Assembly: GCF_013404595.1 (NCBI RefSeq)
Contig: NZ_JABVAX010000013.1
Location: 1-64,000, forward strand
Length of the DNA stretch: 64,000 bases
Reading direction: 5' to 3'
Source: Jannaschia marina
GTDB lineage: Bacteria > Pseudomonadota > Alphaproteobacteria > Rhodobacterales > Rhodobacteraceae
Shown here: positions 33,456 to 43,487 of the stretch, one piece after another
Numbering within the stretch: position 1 is the first letter of the stretch
Layout of the letters: each line of letters begins with the position of its first letter
Translations under genes and position numbers: made by a program
Notes under the pieces: generated by a model
The model's database searches: none
What the model saw: only the letters and a program-made list of their open reading frames with translations
Told to the model about the DNA's origin: nothing

Positions 33456-34670
33456 ATGCCCAAGGACACACAGCACGGCCACGGCCCCGATCTTGCCGCC
33501 TTCGACTGGGCGGATGCCTTCCGCCTCGAGGATCAGCTGAGCGAAGACGAGCGGATGCTGCGCGATGCGGCCCGCGCCTTCGCCGATGCGGAGCTCGCGC
33601 CCATCGTGCGCGAAGCCTACGCGGAGGAGACGTCGAACCCCGGCATCTTCCGGAAGATGGGCGAGGCGGGTCTCCTCGGGGTGACCGTCCCCGAGGAATA
33701 CGGCGGCCTCGGCGCGGGCTACGTCACCTACGGCCTCGTCGCGCGGGAGATCGAGCGGATCGACAGCGGCTACCGCTCGATGATGTCGGTCCAGTCGAGC
33801 CTCGTGATGTATCCGATTCACGCCTATGGATCTGAAGAGCAAAGGAAAAAGTATCTGCCCGGTCTCGCCGCAGGCGAGCTCATCGGCTGCTTCGGCCTCA
33901 CCGAACCCGACGCGGGCTCCGACCCCGCCGGCATGAAGACGCGGGCCGAGAAGACCGACGGCGGGTATCGCATCACCGGGTCCAAGATGTGGATCTCGAA
34001 CGCGCCCTTCGCGGATGTCTTCGTCGTCTGGGCGAAGTCCGACGCGCACGACGGCAAGATCCGCGGCTTCGTCCTCGAGAAGGGTATGAAAGGGCTTACA
34101 TCCCCTGTCATCAAGGGCAAGCAGAGCCTGCGCGCCTCGACGACCGGCGAGATCGTGATGGACGGTGTCGAGGTCGGGGAGGAGGCGCTTCTGCCGGGTG
34201 TGCAGGGATTGAAGGGGCCGTTCGGGTGCCTCAACCGGGCGCGCTACGGGATCGGCTGGGGTGTGCTCGGCGCGGCGGAGTTCTGCTGGCACGCGGCGCG
34301 GCAATACGGGCTCGACCGCAAGCAGTTCGGCCGCCCGCTGGCGCAGACGCAGCTCTTCCAGAAGAAGCTGGCCGATATGCAGACCGAGATTTCCTTTGGT
34401 TTGCAAGGGGTTCTGCGGGTCGGGCGGCTGATGGACGAGGGGATGGCGGCGCCGGAGATGATCTCGCTCGTGAAGCGCAACAATTGCGGCAAGGCGCTCG
34501 ACGTGGCGCGGCTGGCGCGGGACATGCATGGTGGCAACGGGATTTCCGAGGAATATCAAGTCATTCGCCACATGATGAACCTCGAGACTGTGAACACCTA
34601 CGAGGGGACGCACGACGTCCATGCCCTGATCCTCGGACGGGCGCAGACGGGGCTGCAGGCGTTCTTTTGA
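33456..34670 (+). CDS. gcdH: glutaryl-CoA dehydrogenase
   Basis: 404 residues that closely resemble mitochondrial and bacterial glutaryl-CoA dehydrogenases: [17 protein letters not shown] with the arginine that binds the glutaryl carboxylate, [46 protein letters not shown], and [16 protein letters not shown] with the catalytic Glu. It oxidises and decarboxylates glutaryl-CoA to crotonyl-CoA, the terminal step for odd-chain dicarboxylates. AGGAGAAAGAG precedes the ATG. Last gene of the cluster. Confidence 0.95.
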   Translation: MPKDTQHGHGPDLAAFDWADAFRLEDQLSEDERMLRDAARAFADAELAPIVREAYAEETSNPGIFRKMGEAGLLGVTVPEEYGGLGAGYVTYGLVAREIERIDSGYRSMMSVQSSLVMYPIHAYGSEEQRKKYLPGLAAGELIGCFGLTEPDAGSDPAGMKTRAEKTDGGYRITGSKMWISNAPFADVFVVWAKSDAHDGKIRGFVLEKGMKGLTSPVIKGKQSLRASTTGEIVMDGVEVGEEALLPGVQGLKGPFGCLNRARYGIGWGVLGAAEFCWHAARQYGLDRKQFGRPLAQTQLFQKKLADMQTEISFGLQGVLRVGRLMDEGMAAPEMISLVKRNNCGKALDVARLARDMHGGNGISEEYQVIRHMMNLETVNTYEGTHDVHALILGRAQTGLQAFF

Positions 34671-34671
34671 A

Positions 34672-34714
34672 CGTTTTGTACAAACTGCGAGGGGGCATTT
34701 GGGCGTTTTGTACA
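34672..34714. repeat. direct repeat CGTTTTGTACA, two copies
   Basis: CGTTTTGTACA occurs at 34672-34682 and 34704-34714, just after the gcdH stop. The first copy contains the palindrome TTTGTACAAA. The function is unknown; it could be a binding site or a remnant of a dispersed repeat. Confidence 0.45.
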
Positions 34715-34734
34715 CGTTCAGATGTCGCGAAAGG

Positions 34735-34838
34735 TCATCCCCGGGCTTGACCCGGGGGGCGCTTCGTTCTCGGAGATGGTCGGGTCAAGCCCGACCATGA
34801 CGGCGGGATGGGGAGATGGTCGGGTCGGGCCCGACCAT
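34735..34838. repeat. cluster of three short palindromes between convergent genes
   Basis: ATGGTCGGGTCAAGCCCGACCAT lies at 34776-34798 and a near-identical copy, with GGTCGGGTCGGGCCCGACC at its core, at 34816-34838. A third related palindrome (CCCGGGCTTGACCCGGG) lies at about 34739-34756. All contain the GGGTCAAGCCC/GGCTTGACCC type core often seen as dispersed intergenic palindromes in alphaproteobacteria. They probably also end transcription of both convergent genes. Confidence 0.6.
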
Positions 34839-34849
34839 GACGTCGAAGG

Positions 34850-36529
34850 TCAGGAGTGCTCCTCGGCGGCGGTGTCGGCGAGGGCGCGGTTGTAGACCCG
34901 GAGCGCATCGACGTGGAGGAGGACGCCCAGCACTTCGGGCGGGCCATCGCCGCCGGTGAGACGGGTCACGGCGAGGAAGTCGGAGCTCGACCGCTCGAAC
35001 AGGGGCATCGCCGCTTCGAGCGTATCGCCCGGCGCGACGAAAAGCCCCTCGTTCAGAGCGCGGCGCACGCGGTCTTCCTTGGGGGCCTTCGGGTGGTCGG
35101 GTGATTTCATCACCGCCGAGACCTTGAACATCGCCAAGAGATACGCCTGCGGTCCGGCGGCGAGGTGGATGCCGCGCCGCTCCAGCTGTGTCAGGAAGAA
35201 GGACCGGTCGACGAGCCGCCCCGAAAGCGCCGAGGCGATGGAGACGGCGACCATGACGGCGAGACCGGTCTGCCAGTCGCCCGTCAGCTCGAAGACGATG
35301 AGCGTCGTGGAAATCGGCGCGCCGAGGACGGCCCCGGCGACCGCCCCCATGCCAGCTAGCGCATAGAGCGTCTCGGAGCCGGAGATGTCGGGGAAGATCG
35401 AGGTGGCGACGCCGCCGAAGGCGAGCCCGGACAGCGCGCCGATCATCAGCGCGGGCGAGAAGATGCCCCCGCCCATGCGCCCGCCCATGGTGATCGAGAC
35501 GGCGACGACCTTCAGGACGGTGAAGACCACCGCCTCGCGCAGCAGGAGGTCGCCCGAGAGCGCGGCGGAGGTGGTCTCGTATCCGACGCCGATGATGTGG
35601 GGAAAGAAGATTGCGATGCCACCGAGCATCAGGCCTGCGACGGCGGGGCGGATCATCGGGGGCATTCGGAGCTTGCCCTGGATCTCGTTGGCGACGTCTT
35701 CGGCGAAGAAGACGGAGCGCATCAGGACGAAGGCGATGACGCCGGAGGTCAGCCCGAGCAGCAGGAAGGCCGGCAGTTCGACGTAGAAGGCCAGCTCGCC
35801 CGCCTCGGGCAGCATGAATTCGGTCACGTCGCCGAAGTGGATGCGGCTGATGACCGAGCCCGAGACGGCGGCGATGGTGATGGGGGCGAAGGCGTGGATG
35901 GCGAAGTGGCGCAGCACCACCTCCATCGCGAAGAGCGCCCCGGCGAGGGGGGCGTTGAAGCTGGCGGCGACGCCGGCGGCGACGGCGCATCCGAGAAGGT
36001 CGCGCCCGGTCACGCCGTCGGCGTTCAGCTTGTTCGACACCCAGCCCGCGATCATGCCGACCATGTGGACGACCGGGCCCTCCCGCCCCGTCGAGCCGCC
36101 CGAGGAGAGGGTGATGAGCGAGGCCGCGATAGAGGCGAGGCCGGCGCGCCGCTCCACCCGACCCTCCTTCATGGCTGAGGCCTGGATGACCTCGGCCGGA
36201 CCGCGCACGCGGCCGTCCGGCGTGAAGCGCGTCAGGATGTAGCCCGTCAGGAGCCCGCCGAGACAGGGCAGGATCAGGATCCAGAACCAGGGCAGCGTTG
36301 CCACGAAGCTATGCAGCTTGCGGGGGTCGTCGGTGCCGTAAAGGAACGTCTGGAGGTTCTGGATCGCCATCATGAAGCCGACGGCGGCATAGCCCGAGGC
36401 GATCCCGAGGAGGAGGGCGATGAACCAGAACTGCACCTTGGAGGGCCCGCGGTCGCGAATGAGCGCCCAGGTGCGGCGCAGCGATCCGACGAGAGGCGCG
36501 GCGGGGCGGGGCGAGGGCGCGTCGGTCAA
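34850..36529 (-). CDS. ClC-family chloride channel/antiporter with C-terminal CBS region
   Basis: 559 residues from a TTG at 36529 (GAAGGA about 9 bases upstream; no ATG nearby is in frame before the first helix). The ClC fold shows SSGGSTGREGPVVHMVGMIAGW (GREGP anion motif), FNAPLAGALFAMEVVLRHF, MGGRMGGGIFSPALMIGA and GAVAGAVLGAPISTTLIVFELTG. The first selectivity motif is GRVRGPAEV rather than GSGIP. The last ~120 residues resemble a CBS pair (VAPGDTLEAAMPLFERSSSDFLAV). Whether it is a channel or a proton antiporter cannot be told from the sequence alone. Confidence 0.9.
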   Translation of the reverse strand: MTDAPSPRPAAPLVGSLRRTWALIRDRGPSKVQFWFIALLLGIASGYAAVGFMMAIQNLQTFLYGTDDPRKLHSFVATLPWFWILILPCLGGLLTGYILTRFTPDGRVRGPAEVIQASAMKEGRVERRAGLASIAASLITLSSGGSTGREGPVVHMVGMIAGWVSNKLNADGVTGRDLLGCAVAAGVAASFNAPLAGALFAMEVVLRHFAIHAFAPITIAAVSGSVISRIHFGDVTEFMLPEAGELAFYVELPAFLLLGLTSGVIAFVLMRSVFFAEDVANEIQGKLRMPPMIRPAVAGLMLGGIAIFFPHIIGVGYETTSAALSGDLLLREAVVFTVLKVVAVSITMGGRMGGGIFSPALMIGALSGLAFGGVATSIFPDISGSETLYALAGMGAVAGAVLGAPISTTLIVFELTGDWQTGLAVMVAVSIASALSGRLVDRSFFLTQLERRGIHLAAGPQAYLLAMFKVSAVMKSPDHPKAPKEDRVRRALNEGLFVAPGDTLEAAMPLFERSSSDFLAVTRLTGGDGPPEVLGVLLHVDALRVYNRALADTAAEEHS

Positions 36530-36606
36530 AGGCCCCGTTCCTTCACGGCACTTGTCCTTCCGACGGCCCTGTCGCACCAAGGGCGCGTCGAAGGAGGGAG
36601 GGGCCG

Positions 36607-37980
36607 ATGATCCCGGGAGACGCGCTGAACGAACTCGACGCGATGCTAGGCGAACGGCTGTCGACGGGAAAGAGCGATCTGGCCCTACACGGACGCTCGG
36701 AGACCTATCACGGCGAGATGCCGCCCGATGCGGTGGTCTACCCCGACACCACCGAGGAGGTGGCGCGGATCGTCGAGATCTGCGCGCGCCATGGCCTGCC
36801 GGTGATCGGCTGGGGCACGGGCACCGCGCTCGAAGGCCATGCGAGCGCGCCGCGGGGCGGCGTGACGGTGGATTTCCGGCGGATGGACAGGGTGCTGGAG
36901 GTCGTGCCCGAGGACATGCTCGTGCGGGTGCAGCCCGGGGTGACGCGCGAGGCGCTGAACACGGAGCTGCGGGCGACGGGGCTGTTCTTTCCGGTCGATC
37001 CCGGCGCGAATGCCTCGCTCGGAGGCATGGCGGCGACGCGGGCGTCCGGCACGACGGCGGTGCGCTACGGCACGATGCGCGATCAGGTGCGGGGCCTCGA
37101 GGTCGTGCTGGCCGACGGGCGGGTGATCCGGACGGGGACGCGGGCGAGGAAGTCTTCGGCCGGCTACGACCTGACGGGGCTTTTCGTCGGCTCTGAAGGG
37201 ACGCTCGGGCTGATGACGGAGTTGACCCTTCGGCTCTGGGGACAGCCCGAGGCGATCTCGGCGGCCGTCTGCGGCTTCGAGACCACCGAGGGTGCGATCG
37301 CGGCGGTGATCCTGGCGATGCAGATGGGGCTTGCGCCGGCGCGGATCGAATACGTCGACGTGGCGACCGTGCGGATCCTGAACGCGATCGACGGCGCGGA
37401 CCTGCCGGAGCGGCCGCATCTCCTCCTCGAGTTCCACGGCAGCGATGCGGCGGTGGCCGAGGAGGCCGCGCGCTTCGGCGAGATCGCGGCCGAGCATGGC
37501 GGCGGCGACTACGCCTGGGCCACGCGGGCGGAGGAGCGCAGCCGGCTCTGGTCGATGCGGCACCGGGCCTACCACACGATCCTCGCATCGCGGCCGGGGG
37601 CGACGGCGGTCGTCACGGACGTCTGCGTGCCGATCTCGCGTCTGGGCGAGGCGTTGGGGCGGGCGGCGGAGGCGGTGGCGGCCTCGCCGCTTGAAGGACC
37701 GATCCTCGGGCACGTGGGCGACGGCAATTACCACGCGATCCTGATGGTCGACCGCGACGATGCGGGCGAGGCGGCCGAGGCCAAGCGGCTGTCGGATGCG
37801 ATGGTGGCCCATGCGCTGGAGCTTGGCGGCACGGCGACGGGGGAGCATGGCGTGGGCTTCGGCAAGCTGCACCTGATGGAGGCGGAACACGGGGCCGCCT
37901 GGGACGTGATGGGCGCGGTGAAGCGGGCGCTCGACCCCGAGGGGGTGATGAACCCCGGCAAGCTGGTGCGGGGGAACTGA
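36607..37980 (+). CDS. dld: FAD-linked D-lactate dehydrogenase (cytochrome) type oxidase
   Basis: 457 residues. FAD_binding_4 domain: VVYPDTTEEVARIVEICARHGLPVIGWGTGTALEGH, DPGANASLGGMAATRASGT, GYDLTGLFVGSEGTLG. The C-terminal FAD-oxidase domain has GHVGDGNYHAIL and GTATGEHGVGFGK with the histidines of the active site. Members oxidise D-lactate or glycolate at the membrane. GGAGGGAGGGGCCG precedes the ATG. It is divergent from the ClC gene. Confidence 0.88.
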   Translation: MIPGDALNELDAMLGERLSTGKSDLALHGRSETYHGEMPPDAVVYPDTTEEVARIVEICARHGLPVIGWGTGTALEGHASAPRGGVTVDFRRMDRVLEVVPEDMLVRVQPGVTREALNTELRATGLFFPVDPGANASLGGMAATRASGTTAVRYGTMRDQVRGLEVVLADGRVIRTGTRARKSSAGYDLTGLFVGSEGTLGLMTELTLRLWGQPEAISAAVCGFETTEGAIAAVILAMQMGLAPARIEYVDVATVRILNAIDGADLPERPHLLLEFHGSDAAVAEEAARFGEIAAEHGGGDYAWATRAEERSRLWSMRHRAYHTILASRPGATAVVTDVCVPISRLGEALGRAAEAVAASPLEGPILGHVGDGNYHAILMVDRDDAGEAAEAKRLSDAMVAHALELGGTATGEHGVGFGKLHLMEAEHGAAWDVMGAVKRALDPEGVMNPGKLVRGN

Positions 37981-37992
37981 CGGCCGTGGCGG

Positions 37993-38334
37993 TCAGATCT
38001 GCTCCACCGTGACCTTGCCGGCGTAGAAGGCGAGGTGGCCCTCGATGGCCTTGGCGTCCTCGTTGATGACGTTCTCGTAGGTCCAGGCGACATCGGTGAT
38101 CGTGCCCGACTGGCCCACGTAGCTGTAGTAGGCGGCATCGCCCTTGTGGGGGCAATGGGTGGTCGTCTGCGTCCGCTCGAAGAGGGCCATGGCGATGTCC
38201 TCGCGCGGGAAATAGACGACGAAGGGCCGGTCGCCCTCGACGAGGGACAGCGCGTTGCGGCTCTCGACGATGACGCCGTCGTCGCTGCGGACGGACCAGG
38301 TGCCGGTGGCCGGTTTGATGGTGATCTTCGTCAT
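37993..38334 (-). CDS. DUF427 domain protein
   Basis: 113 residues with the DUF427 pattern: VVYFPREDIAMALFERTQTTTHCPHKGDAAYYS and the final DVAWTYENV and FYAGKV. The fold is small and all-beta, without known enzymatic function. Cytoplasmic, convergent with dld and 13 bases from it. Confidence 0.88.
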   Translation of the reverse strand: MTKITIKPATGTWSVRSDDGVIVESRNALSLVEGDRPFVVYFPREDIAMALFERTQTTTHCPHKGDAAYYSYVGQSGTITDVAWTYENVINEDAKAIEGHLAFYAGKVTVEQI

Positions 38335-38389
38335 GTCGCTCTCCCGCTTGGTTGTGCGAGCCTAGTGGCCATTCGTGACAGTTGAAAGG

Positions 38390-40168
38390 TCAGAGCGGTG
38401 CGCACATCGCGTCGAGCCAGGCCCGATCCGCACCGTCGAGGCGCGGGCCGATCTTCGCCGCGACGTCGGCATGGTAGGCGTCGAGCCAGGCGCGCTCGTC
38501 CCGGCTGAGGAGGTCGACCAAGACGAGGCGGCGGTCGATGGGCACGTGGGTCAGCGTGACGAAGTGCAGCATGTCGCGGTCGTCGCCGTCCGCGGGGCGC
38601 GGGGCCGGGGCGACGTGGATCAGGTTCTCGATGCGGATGCCGTAGGCCCCCTCGCGGTAGTAGCCCGGCTCGTTTGACAGGATCATGCCGGGTTTCAGCG
38701 GAACCTGGCTCACGCGCGAGATGCGGGCCGGGCCGTCGTGGACGCCGAGGTAGACGCCGACGCCGTGGCCGGTGCCGTGGTCGTAGTCGCGGTGCTCCAT
38801 CCAAAGGGGCGCGCGGGCGAGCGCGTCGAGATGCGCACCGGCGACGCCCCGGGGGAAGCGCGCGCGGCTCACGGCGATCATGCCCTGCAGGACGCGGGTG
38901 AAGGCGTGGGCCACGTCGGCGGGCGGCGTGCCCAGGGGAACGGTGCGGGTGATGTCGGTCGTGCCGTCCTCGTATTGTCCGCCGCTGTCGACGAGGATCA
39001 CGCTGTCGGTGTCGAGCCTCCGGTTCGTCTCCTCGTTGACACGGTAGTGGACGATCGCCCCGTTCGGACCCGAGCCGGCGATGGTCTCGAAACTGATGTC
39101 GCGCAGCTGGTTGGTGTCGCGGCGGAAGCCCTCCAGCGCCTGCACGACGTCGATCTCGGTCGCCTGCGGCCCGCGGTCCTCGTCGAGCCAGCGCAGGAAG
39201 CGCACCATTGCGACCCCGTCGCGCAGATGCGCCTCGGTGGTCGCGGCGAGTTCCGCTTCGGTCTTGATCGCGCGGGGCAGGGCGAAGGGGTCGTCGATCT
39301 GCCGCCCGTCGCGCAGCATTTCGGCGAGGGCGACGGGGCAGGTCGCCGGGTCGTAACCCACCGGCGCGTCGATCCCCCGCAGGAGCGCGGCCATGTTTTC
39401 GGGCGCGGTGACGTGCACCTCGGGGCCGAGGTGGTCGGCGACGGGCGCGGCCTTCTGCGGCTCGCAGATCAGATCGACCGATGCGTCGGCATGGAGGACG
39501 GCGAAGCACTGCGGGATCGGCGTGCGGGGAATGTCGTTGCCGCGGATGTTCAGGAGCCAGGCCACCGCCTCGGGAAGATTGGTCAGCACCGCGGCGACGC
39601 CGTGATCCGCCAGCGTCGCCGCGATCTCGGCGCGTTTGTCGGCGGCGGATTTCCCGGCGAGCGCCTCGGGGTAGGGACGCATCGGCTCCGAGGGGCGGGG
39701 CGGGCGGTCGTCTCGGATGGCGTCGACGGCGTTCTCACCGGCGACGAAGGTGATGCCCTCGAGTTTCGAGAGCTTCTCCATCTGCGCGACCGGGTGCAGC
39801 ATCGGGTCGAAGCCCACGCGCCCCCCGTCGGGCAGCGCGCCGGGGAGCCAGTCGGCGAGGCCGATCGCGGGCCAGTCGACGGTCTCGAAGATCGCCGCAT
39901 CCGTCTGCGCACGGACCTGCACCGTGTAGCGCCCGTCGGTGAAGACGGCCGCGCGCTCGCGCAGGACGACGACGAACCCCGCCGATCCCGTGAAGCCCGA
40001 GATCCAGGCCATGCGTTCGTCGGCGGGGGCCACGTATTCGCCCTGATGCGCATCGGCGCGCGGGACGAGATAGGCGTCGAGGTCGCGTGCGGCCATCCAG
40101 TCGCGCAGCTTGGCGACGCGCGGCGCGGCGGCCTCGGGGCGGGCGGTGACGTCGAAGGTCTGGAACAT
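38390..40168 (-). CDS. Xaa-Pro aminopeptidase (M24B family)
   Basis: 592 residues: two creatinase N-terminal domains (first starts near LRDWMAARDLDAYLVPRADAHQGEY) and a C-terminal pita-bread domain. Metal ligands are visible in ILVDSGGQYEDGTTDITRTV (two Asp), DHGTGHGVGVYLGVHDGP (His), MILSNEPGYYREGAYGIRIENL (two Glu). It removes an N-terminal residue preceding proline. No signal peptide is present. Single gene. Confidence 0.93.
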   Translation of the reverse strand: MFQTFDVTARPEAAAPRVAKLRDWMAARDLDAYLVPRADAHQGEYVAPADERMAWISGFTGSAGFVVVLRERAAVFTDGRYTVQVRAQTDAAIFETVDWPAIGLADWLPGALPDGGRVGFDPMLHPVAQMEKLSKLEGITFVAGENAVDAIRDDRPPRPSEPMRPYPEALAGKSAADKRAEIAATLADHGVAAVLTNLPEAVAWLLNIRGNDIPRTPIPQCFAVLHADASVDLICEPQKAAPVADHLGPEVHVTAPENMAALLRGIDAPVGYDPATCPVALAEMLRDGRQIDDPFALPRAIKTEAELAATTEAHLRDGVAMVRFLRWLDEDRGPQATEIDVVQALEGFRRDTNQLRDISFETIAGSGPNGAIVHYRVNEETNRRLDTDSVILVDSGGQYEDGTTDITRTVPLGTPPADVAHAFTRVLQGMIAVSRARFPRGVAGAHLDALARAPLWMEHRDYDHGTGHGVGVYLGVHDGPARISRVSQVPLKPGMILSNEPGYYREGAYGIRIENLIHVAPAPRPADGDDRDMLHFVTLTHVPIDRRLVLVDLLSRDERAWLDAYHADVAAKIGPRLDGADRAWLDAMCAPL

Positions 40169-40422
40169 CGAAGCCTCGTTCTGGCGTGGCGCGGGTCGCG
40201 CGCGGAGTGTCGTGGATATTTATGAAACAGAGAAGTCGGAAACGGTTTCTTAGGGCGGGACGGCTATCGCGGAGGGGCGGAACAGGCTGGGAAGCCGATG
40301 GCCGTAAACGGAGAAGCCCCGTCCCCACCCGATGATGTCGGCGGGGGATAGGGCGGACCGTCTTCTTCGTTTTCCAAATATCCCCGCCGGAGGCGACGCG
40401 ACGTTGCAGCCTCGACCGGCCC
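40169..40422. other. intergenic gap between pepP-type gene and cobT
   Basis: About 250 bases downstream of cobT and upstream of the aminopeptidase gene. Contains no gene with recognisable motifs. A run with GCCCCGTCCCCACCCGATG on the plus strand shows no stable hairpin with T-run that I can identify. Confidence 0.35.
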
Positions 40423-42297
40423 TCACGATGCGCGGCGCATTCCCATCACGCGGGCGCGGGCGCGCGGGTCGCTGTCGAAGAGGGCGGCGAGCTGCTCCGT
40501 CATCGCGCCGGCGAGCTGCTCGACATCCGTGATGGTGACCGCGCGGTCGTAGTAGCGGGTGACGTCGTGGCCGATGCCGATGGCCAGGAGCTCCACGGCC
40601 TTGCGCTTCTCGACCATGGCGATGACGTCGCGCAGGTGCTTTTCGAGGTAGTTCGCGGGGTTCACGCTGAGGGTGCTGTCGTCCACCGGCGCGCCGTCTG
40701 AGATGACCATGAGGATCTTGCGGGCCTCGGGGCGGGCGGTCGCGCGGCGGTGGGCCCATTCGAGCGCCTCGCCGTCGATGTTCTCCTTCAGGAGGCCTTC
40801 CTTCATCATCAGCCCGAGGTTCGGGCGGACGCGCCGCCAGGGCGCGTCGGCGGACTTGTAGACGATGTGGCGCAGGTCGTTGAGGCGGCCCGGCGTGGCG
40901 GGGCGACCGTCCTTCAGCCAGGCTTCGCGGGCGAGTCCGCCTTTCCAGGCGCGGGTGGTGAAGCCCAGGATCTCGACCTTCACGCCGCATCGTTCGAGCG
41001 TGCGGGCCAGCACGTCGGCGCAGATCGCCGCGATGGAGATCGGGCGGCCGCGCATGGAGCCGGAATTGTCGAGAAGCAGCGTGACGCAGGTGTCGCGGAA
41101 CTCGGTGTCGCGCTCCATCTTGAAGCTGAGCGGCGTGGTCGGGTTGGCGACGACGCGGGCGAGGCGGCCGGCGTCGAGGAGGCCCTCTTCCAGGTCGAAT
41201 TCCCACGACCGGTTCTGTTGCGCCTGAAGCCGGCGCTGCAGCTTGTTGGCGAGGCGCGAGACGGCCCCCTTCAGGGGCTCCAGCTGCTGATCGAGATAGG
41301 CGCGCAGGCGCTCGAGCTCGGCCGGTTCGGCCAGGTCCTCCGCGCCCACGACCTCGTCGTTGGCGTCGGTGTAGACGGTATAGTTCGGGTCGGCATCGGA
41401 GACGGGCGGGGGCGCGGGCGGCTCACTCTCCTGATCGGCGTCGGGCATCTCGGTCTCTTCGCCCATCTCCTCGTCGGCCATGTCGTCCATGGAGACCTGC
41501 GCCTGGGAGGGATCGTCCTGCTGCTCCTGGCTCTGCTCGGGGCTGGCCTCGTCGTCCTGCTCCTGATCGTCGTCGTCGCCGGTCGAATCGGGCTCCTGCT
41601 CGTCTTCGTCGGTCTCGCCCTCGTCCTCCTGCTCCTCGTCCTCCATGTCGGGGTCGTCGCCGAGCTGGTCGCCGTAGCCCAGGTCGTCGATGAGCTGACG
41701 GGCGAGGCGGGCGAAGGCGGCCTGGTCGGCGAGGATGTCGTCGAGGTTCTCGAGCCGGTCGCCGGTCGATTCCTCGATGAAGCCGCGCCAGAGGTCGAGC
41801 GCGTTCTCGGCCCCCTTGGGCAGATCGCGGCCGGTCGCCATCTGGCGCACCCAGTAGCCGATGGCGGTGGCGAGCGGGATCTGCGCCTTGTCGGTGACGT
41901 CACCATAGCCCTTGCGGGTGGCTTCGGTGGCGATCTTGGCGTCGATGTTGCCGGCGGTGCCCGGCATGGTGCGGGCGCCGACGGCTTCGCAACGGGCGGT
42001 CTCCATCGCCTCGTAGAGGTCGCGGGCCATGTTGCCCTGCGGCATGTATTTCGCGTTGACGCCGGCGTCGTGGTGGCGGTGGCGCAGGGCGAAGGCGTCG
42101 GCGGTGCCGCGGGCGAGCAGCACCTCGTCGCGGGTCATGCGGCGCGAGACCTGCGGCAGGCGCAGGCTGTCGTTCGTCTGGCCCGGCGGGTCGACCGAGT
42201 AGCTGACGGCCAGCTCCGTGTCGTCGGCCATGGTCTTGGTGGCTTCGGCCAGGGCCTTCTTGAACGGATCGGCGGGGTTGTCGTTCGGTTTGCTCAT
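40423..42297 (-). CDS. cobT: cobaltochelatase subunit CobT
   Basis: 624 residues from ATG 42297. The C-terminal VWA domain has a MIDAS motif ([14 protein letters not shown]) and [13 protein letters not shown]. The middle (about residues 215-310) is an extremely acidic Asp/Glu/Gln linker, normal for CobT. With CobS it forms the AAA-type chaperone that drives cobalt insertion by CobN into hydrogenobyrinate a,c-diamide in aerobic cobalamin synthesis. CobN is not in the window. cobS lies about 1.2 kb upstream on the same strand with two small genes in between. Confidence 0.95.
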   Translation of the reverse strand: MSKPNDNPADPFKKALAEATKTMADDTELAVSYSVDPPGQTNDSLRLPQVSRRMTRDEVLLARGTADAFALRHRHHDAGVNAKYMPQGNMARDLYEAMETARCEAVGARTMPGTAGNIDAKIATEATRKGYGDVTDKAQIPLATAIGYWVRQMATGRDLPKGAENALDLWRGFIEESTGDRLENLDDILADQAAFARLARQLIDDLGYGDQLGDDPDMEDEEQEDEGETDEDEQEPDSTGDDDDQEQDDEASPEQSQEQQDDPSQAQVSMDDMADEEMGEETEMPDADQESEPPAPPPVSDADPNYTVYTDANDEVVGAEDLAEPAELERLRAYLDQQLEPLKGAVSRLANKLQRRLQAQQNRSWEFDLEEGLLDAGRLARVVANPTTPLSFKMERDTEFRDTCVTLLLDNSGSMRGRPISIAAICADVLARTLERCGVKVEILGFTTRAWKGGLAREAWLKDGRPATPGRLNDLRHIVYKSADAPWRRVRPNLGLMMKEGLLKENIDGEALEWAHRRATARPEARKILMVISDGAPVDDSTLSVNPANYLEKHLRDVIAMVEKRKAVELLAIGIGHDVTRYYDRAVTITDVEQLAGAMTEQLAALFDSDPRARARVMGMRRAS

Positions 42298-42345
42298 GGT
42301 GTCACAGATGATGCAGGCGGGGGCCGAGGGCAAGCGGCGCGGGGG

Positions 42346-43020
42346 TCACTCGGGCGCCTCGACCTCGGAAAGCTCGCGGAGGCGCGCAAACATCGCGTCG
42401 CAGACCTCGGGGCCGCCGCCGGTGCCGACGGTCTCGGCCCATTCGCCGACGCCGCGCAGGTCGCGGGCACCCTTGCCGCGCGCCATCTCGGGCGGGTCGT
42501 CGCGCGCGCCGATGCCCGTCTCGATCTCCCAGTCGCCGGAGAGGAGGTTCACGTCGCAGGTGCCGTAGGCCGTGTTGAGCCGGTCGCGCGTGGAATAGGT
42601 GTAGCCGGCGACGACGAAAGCGCCGTCCCGGTGCGCGATGGTCAGCCGCTGGCTCCAGGCGCTGCGGCTCACGCCGATGTTCTCGGAGGCGAGGGCGAGG
42701 CTGTCGGGGCGGTCCGGGCCGGTGTCAATGCGTTCGAGCCCCGGGGCCTGCCCCCAGAGGGGGCCGTCCCAGGCGATGGAGCGGGCCACGGCCAGCGTCT
42801 CGACCGGGCCGTCGCGGCGGTCGGAGAGGATGACGAGATCGACGTCGAGCGGATCGTCCTCGGAGGCGAGGAGAAGCGCGGTCTCGCAGCCGGTGCGGTC
42901 GGGCACGAGGTCGAGGCAAAGGCTGTCGATCAGGCGCGGCAAGACGCCGGTTTCGGCGGGCGTGAGCTCCTCCGCCGAAAGCGGCGCGGCGAGAAGGGCG
43001 AGGGGCAGGGCAAGGCGCAT
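42346..43020 (-). CDS. predicted secreted protein of unknown function
   Basis: 224 residues with a short Sec signal peptide (MRLALPLALLAAPLSAEE). The mature part has three cysteines (SLCLDLVPDRTGCETALLL, YGTCDVNLL) and no family I recognise. It lies between the other small secreted gene and cobT, all on the minus strand, so it may be co-transcribed with cobS and cobT. Confidence 0.65.
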   Translation of the reverse strand: MRLALPLALLAAPLSAEELTPAETGVLPRLIDSLCLDLVPDRTGCETALLLASEDDPLDVDLVILSDRRDGPVETLAVARSIAWDGPLWGQAPGLERIDTGPDRPDSLALASENIGVSRSAWSQRLTIAHRDGAFVVAGYTYSTRDRLNTAYGTCDVNLLSGDWEIETGIGARDDPPEMARGKGARDLRGVGEWAETVGTGGGPEVCDAMFARLRELSEVEAPE

Positions 43021-43031
43021 GGAGCCTCCGG

Positions 43032-43487
43032 TCAGTCGAGGGTCAGGCCGTTGTCGAGGGCCCAGCGGACGCGCTCCCCGATGGCGTCGAGTTGCCGGTC
43101 GCAGCCCTCGGTCACGCCGTTGAGATAGTCGAGCGAAGGGTCGTCGATGGGGGTGCCGTTCTTCATCGCGTCCGCGAATGCCGCGGCCCGCTCGCGGAAG
43201 GCGGGCAGTTCGGCGGCCACCTCGGCGCGCAGCACGTCCCCGGGGACGTCGGTGTGCAGGTAGATGTTCGTCGCGTCCACGCCGAATTCGAGATAGCCCG
43301 GTCCGTCGCGGTAGCTGTAGAGCCCGCGTTCGATGAGCGCTTCGGCGCGGGCAACCTCCCAGGCGGTGCAGGTGGCCCCGCCGGCGCGGATTTCGGCGTC
43401 CCAGCGGGCGAGGGCGGCCTCTTGGTCAGGCGTGAAGGCCAGCGCGGGGCCGGCCAGGAGGAGAAAGGCGAGGGCGGCCGCCCTCAT
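43032..43487 (-). CDS. predicted secreted protein of unknown function
   Basis: 151 residues with a signal peptide ([18 protein letters not shown]) and two cysteines ([21 protein letters not shown]) that could form a disulfide. The start overlaps the cobS stop by four bases (ATGA), so translation is coupled to cobS. No domain is recognised. Confidence 0.68.
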   Translation of the reverse strand: MRAAALAFLLLAGPALAFTPDQEAALARWDAEIRAGGATCTAWEVARAEALIERGLYSYRDGPGYLEFGVDATNIYLHTDVPGDVLRAEVAAELPAFRERAAAFADAMKNGTPIDDPSLDYLNGVTEGCDRQLDAIGERVRWALDNGLTLD

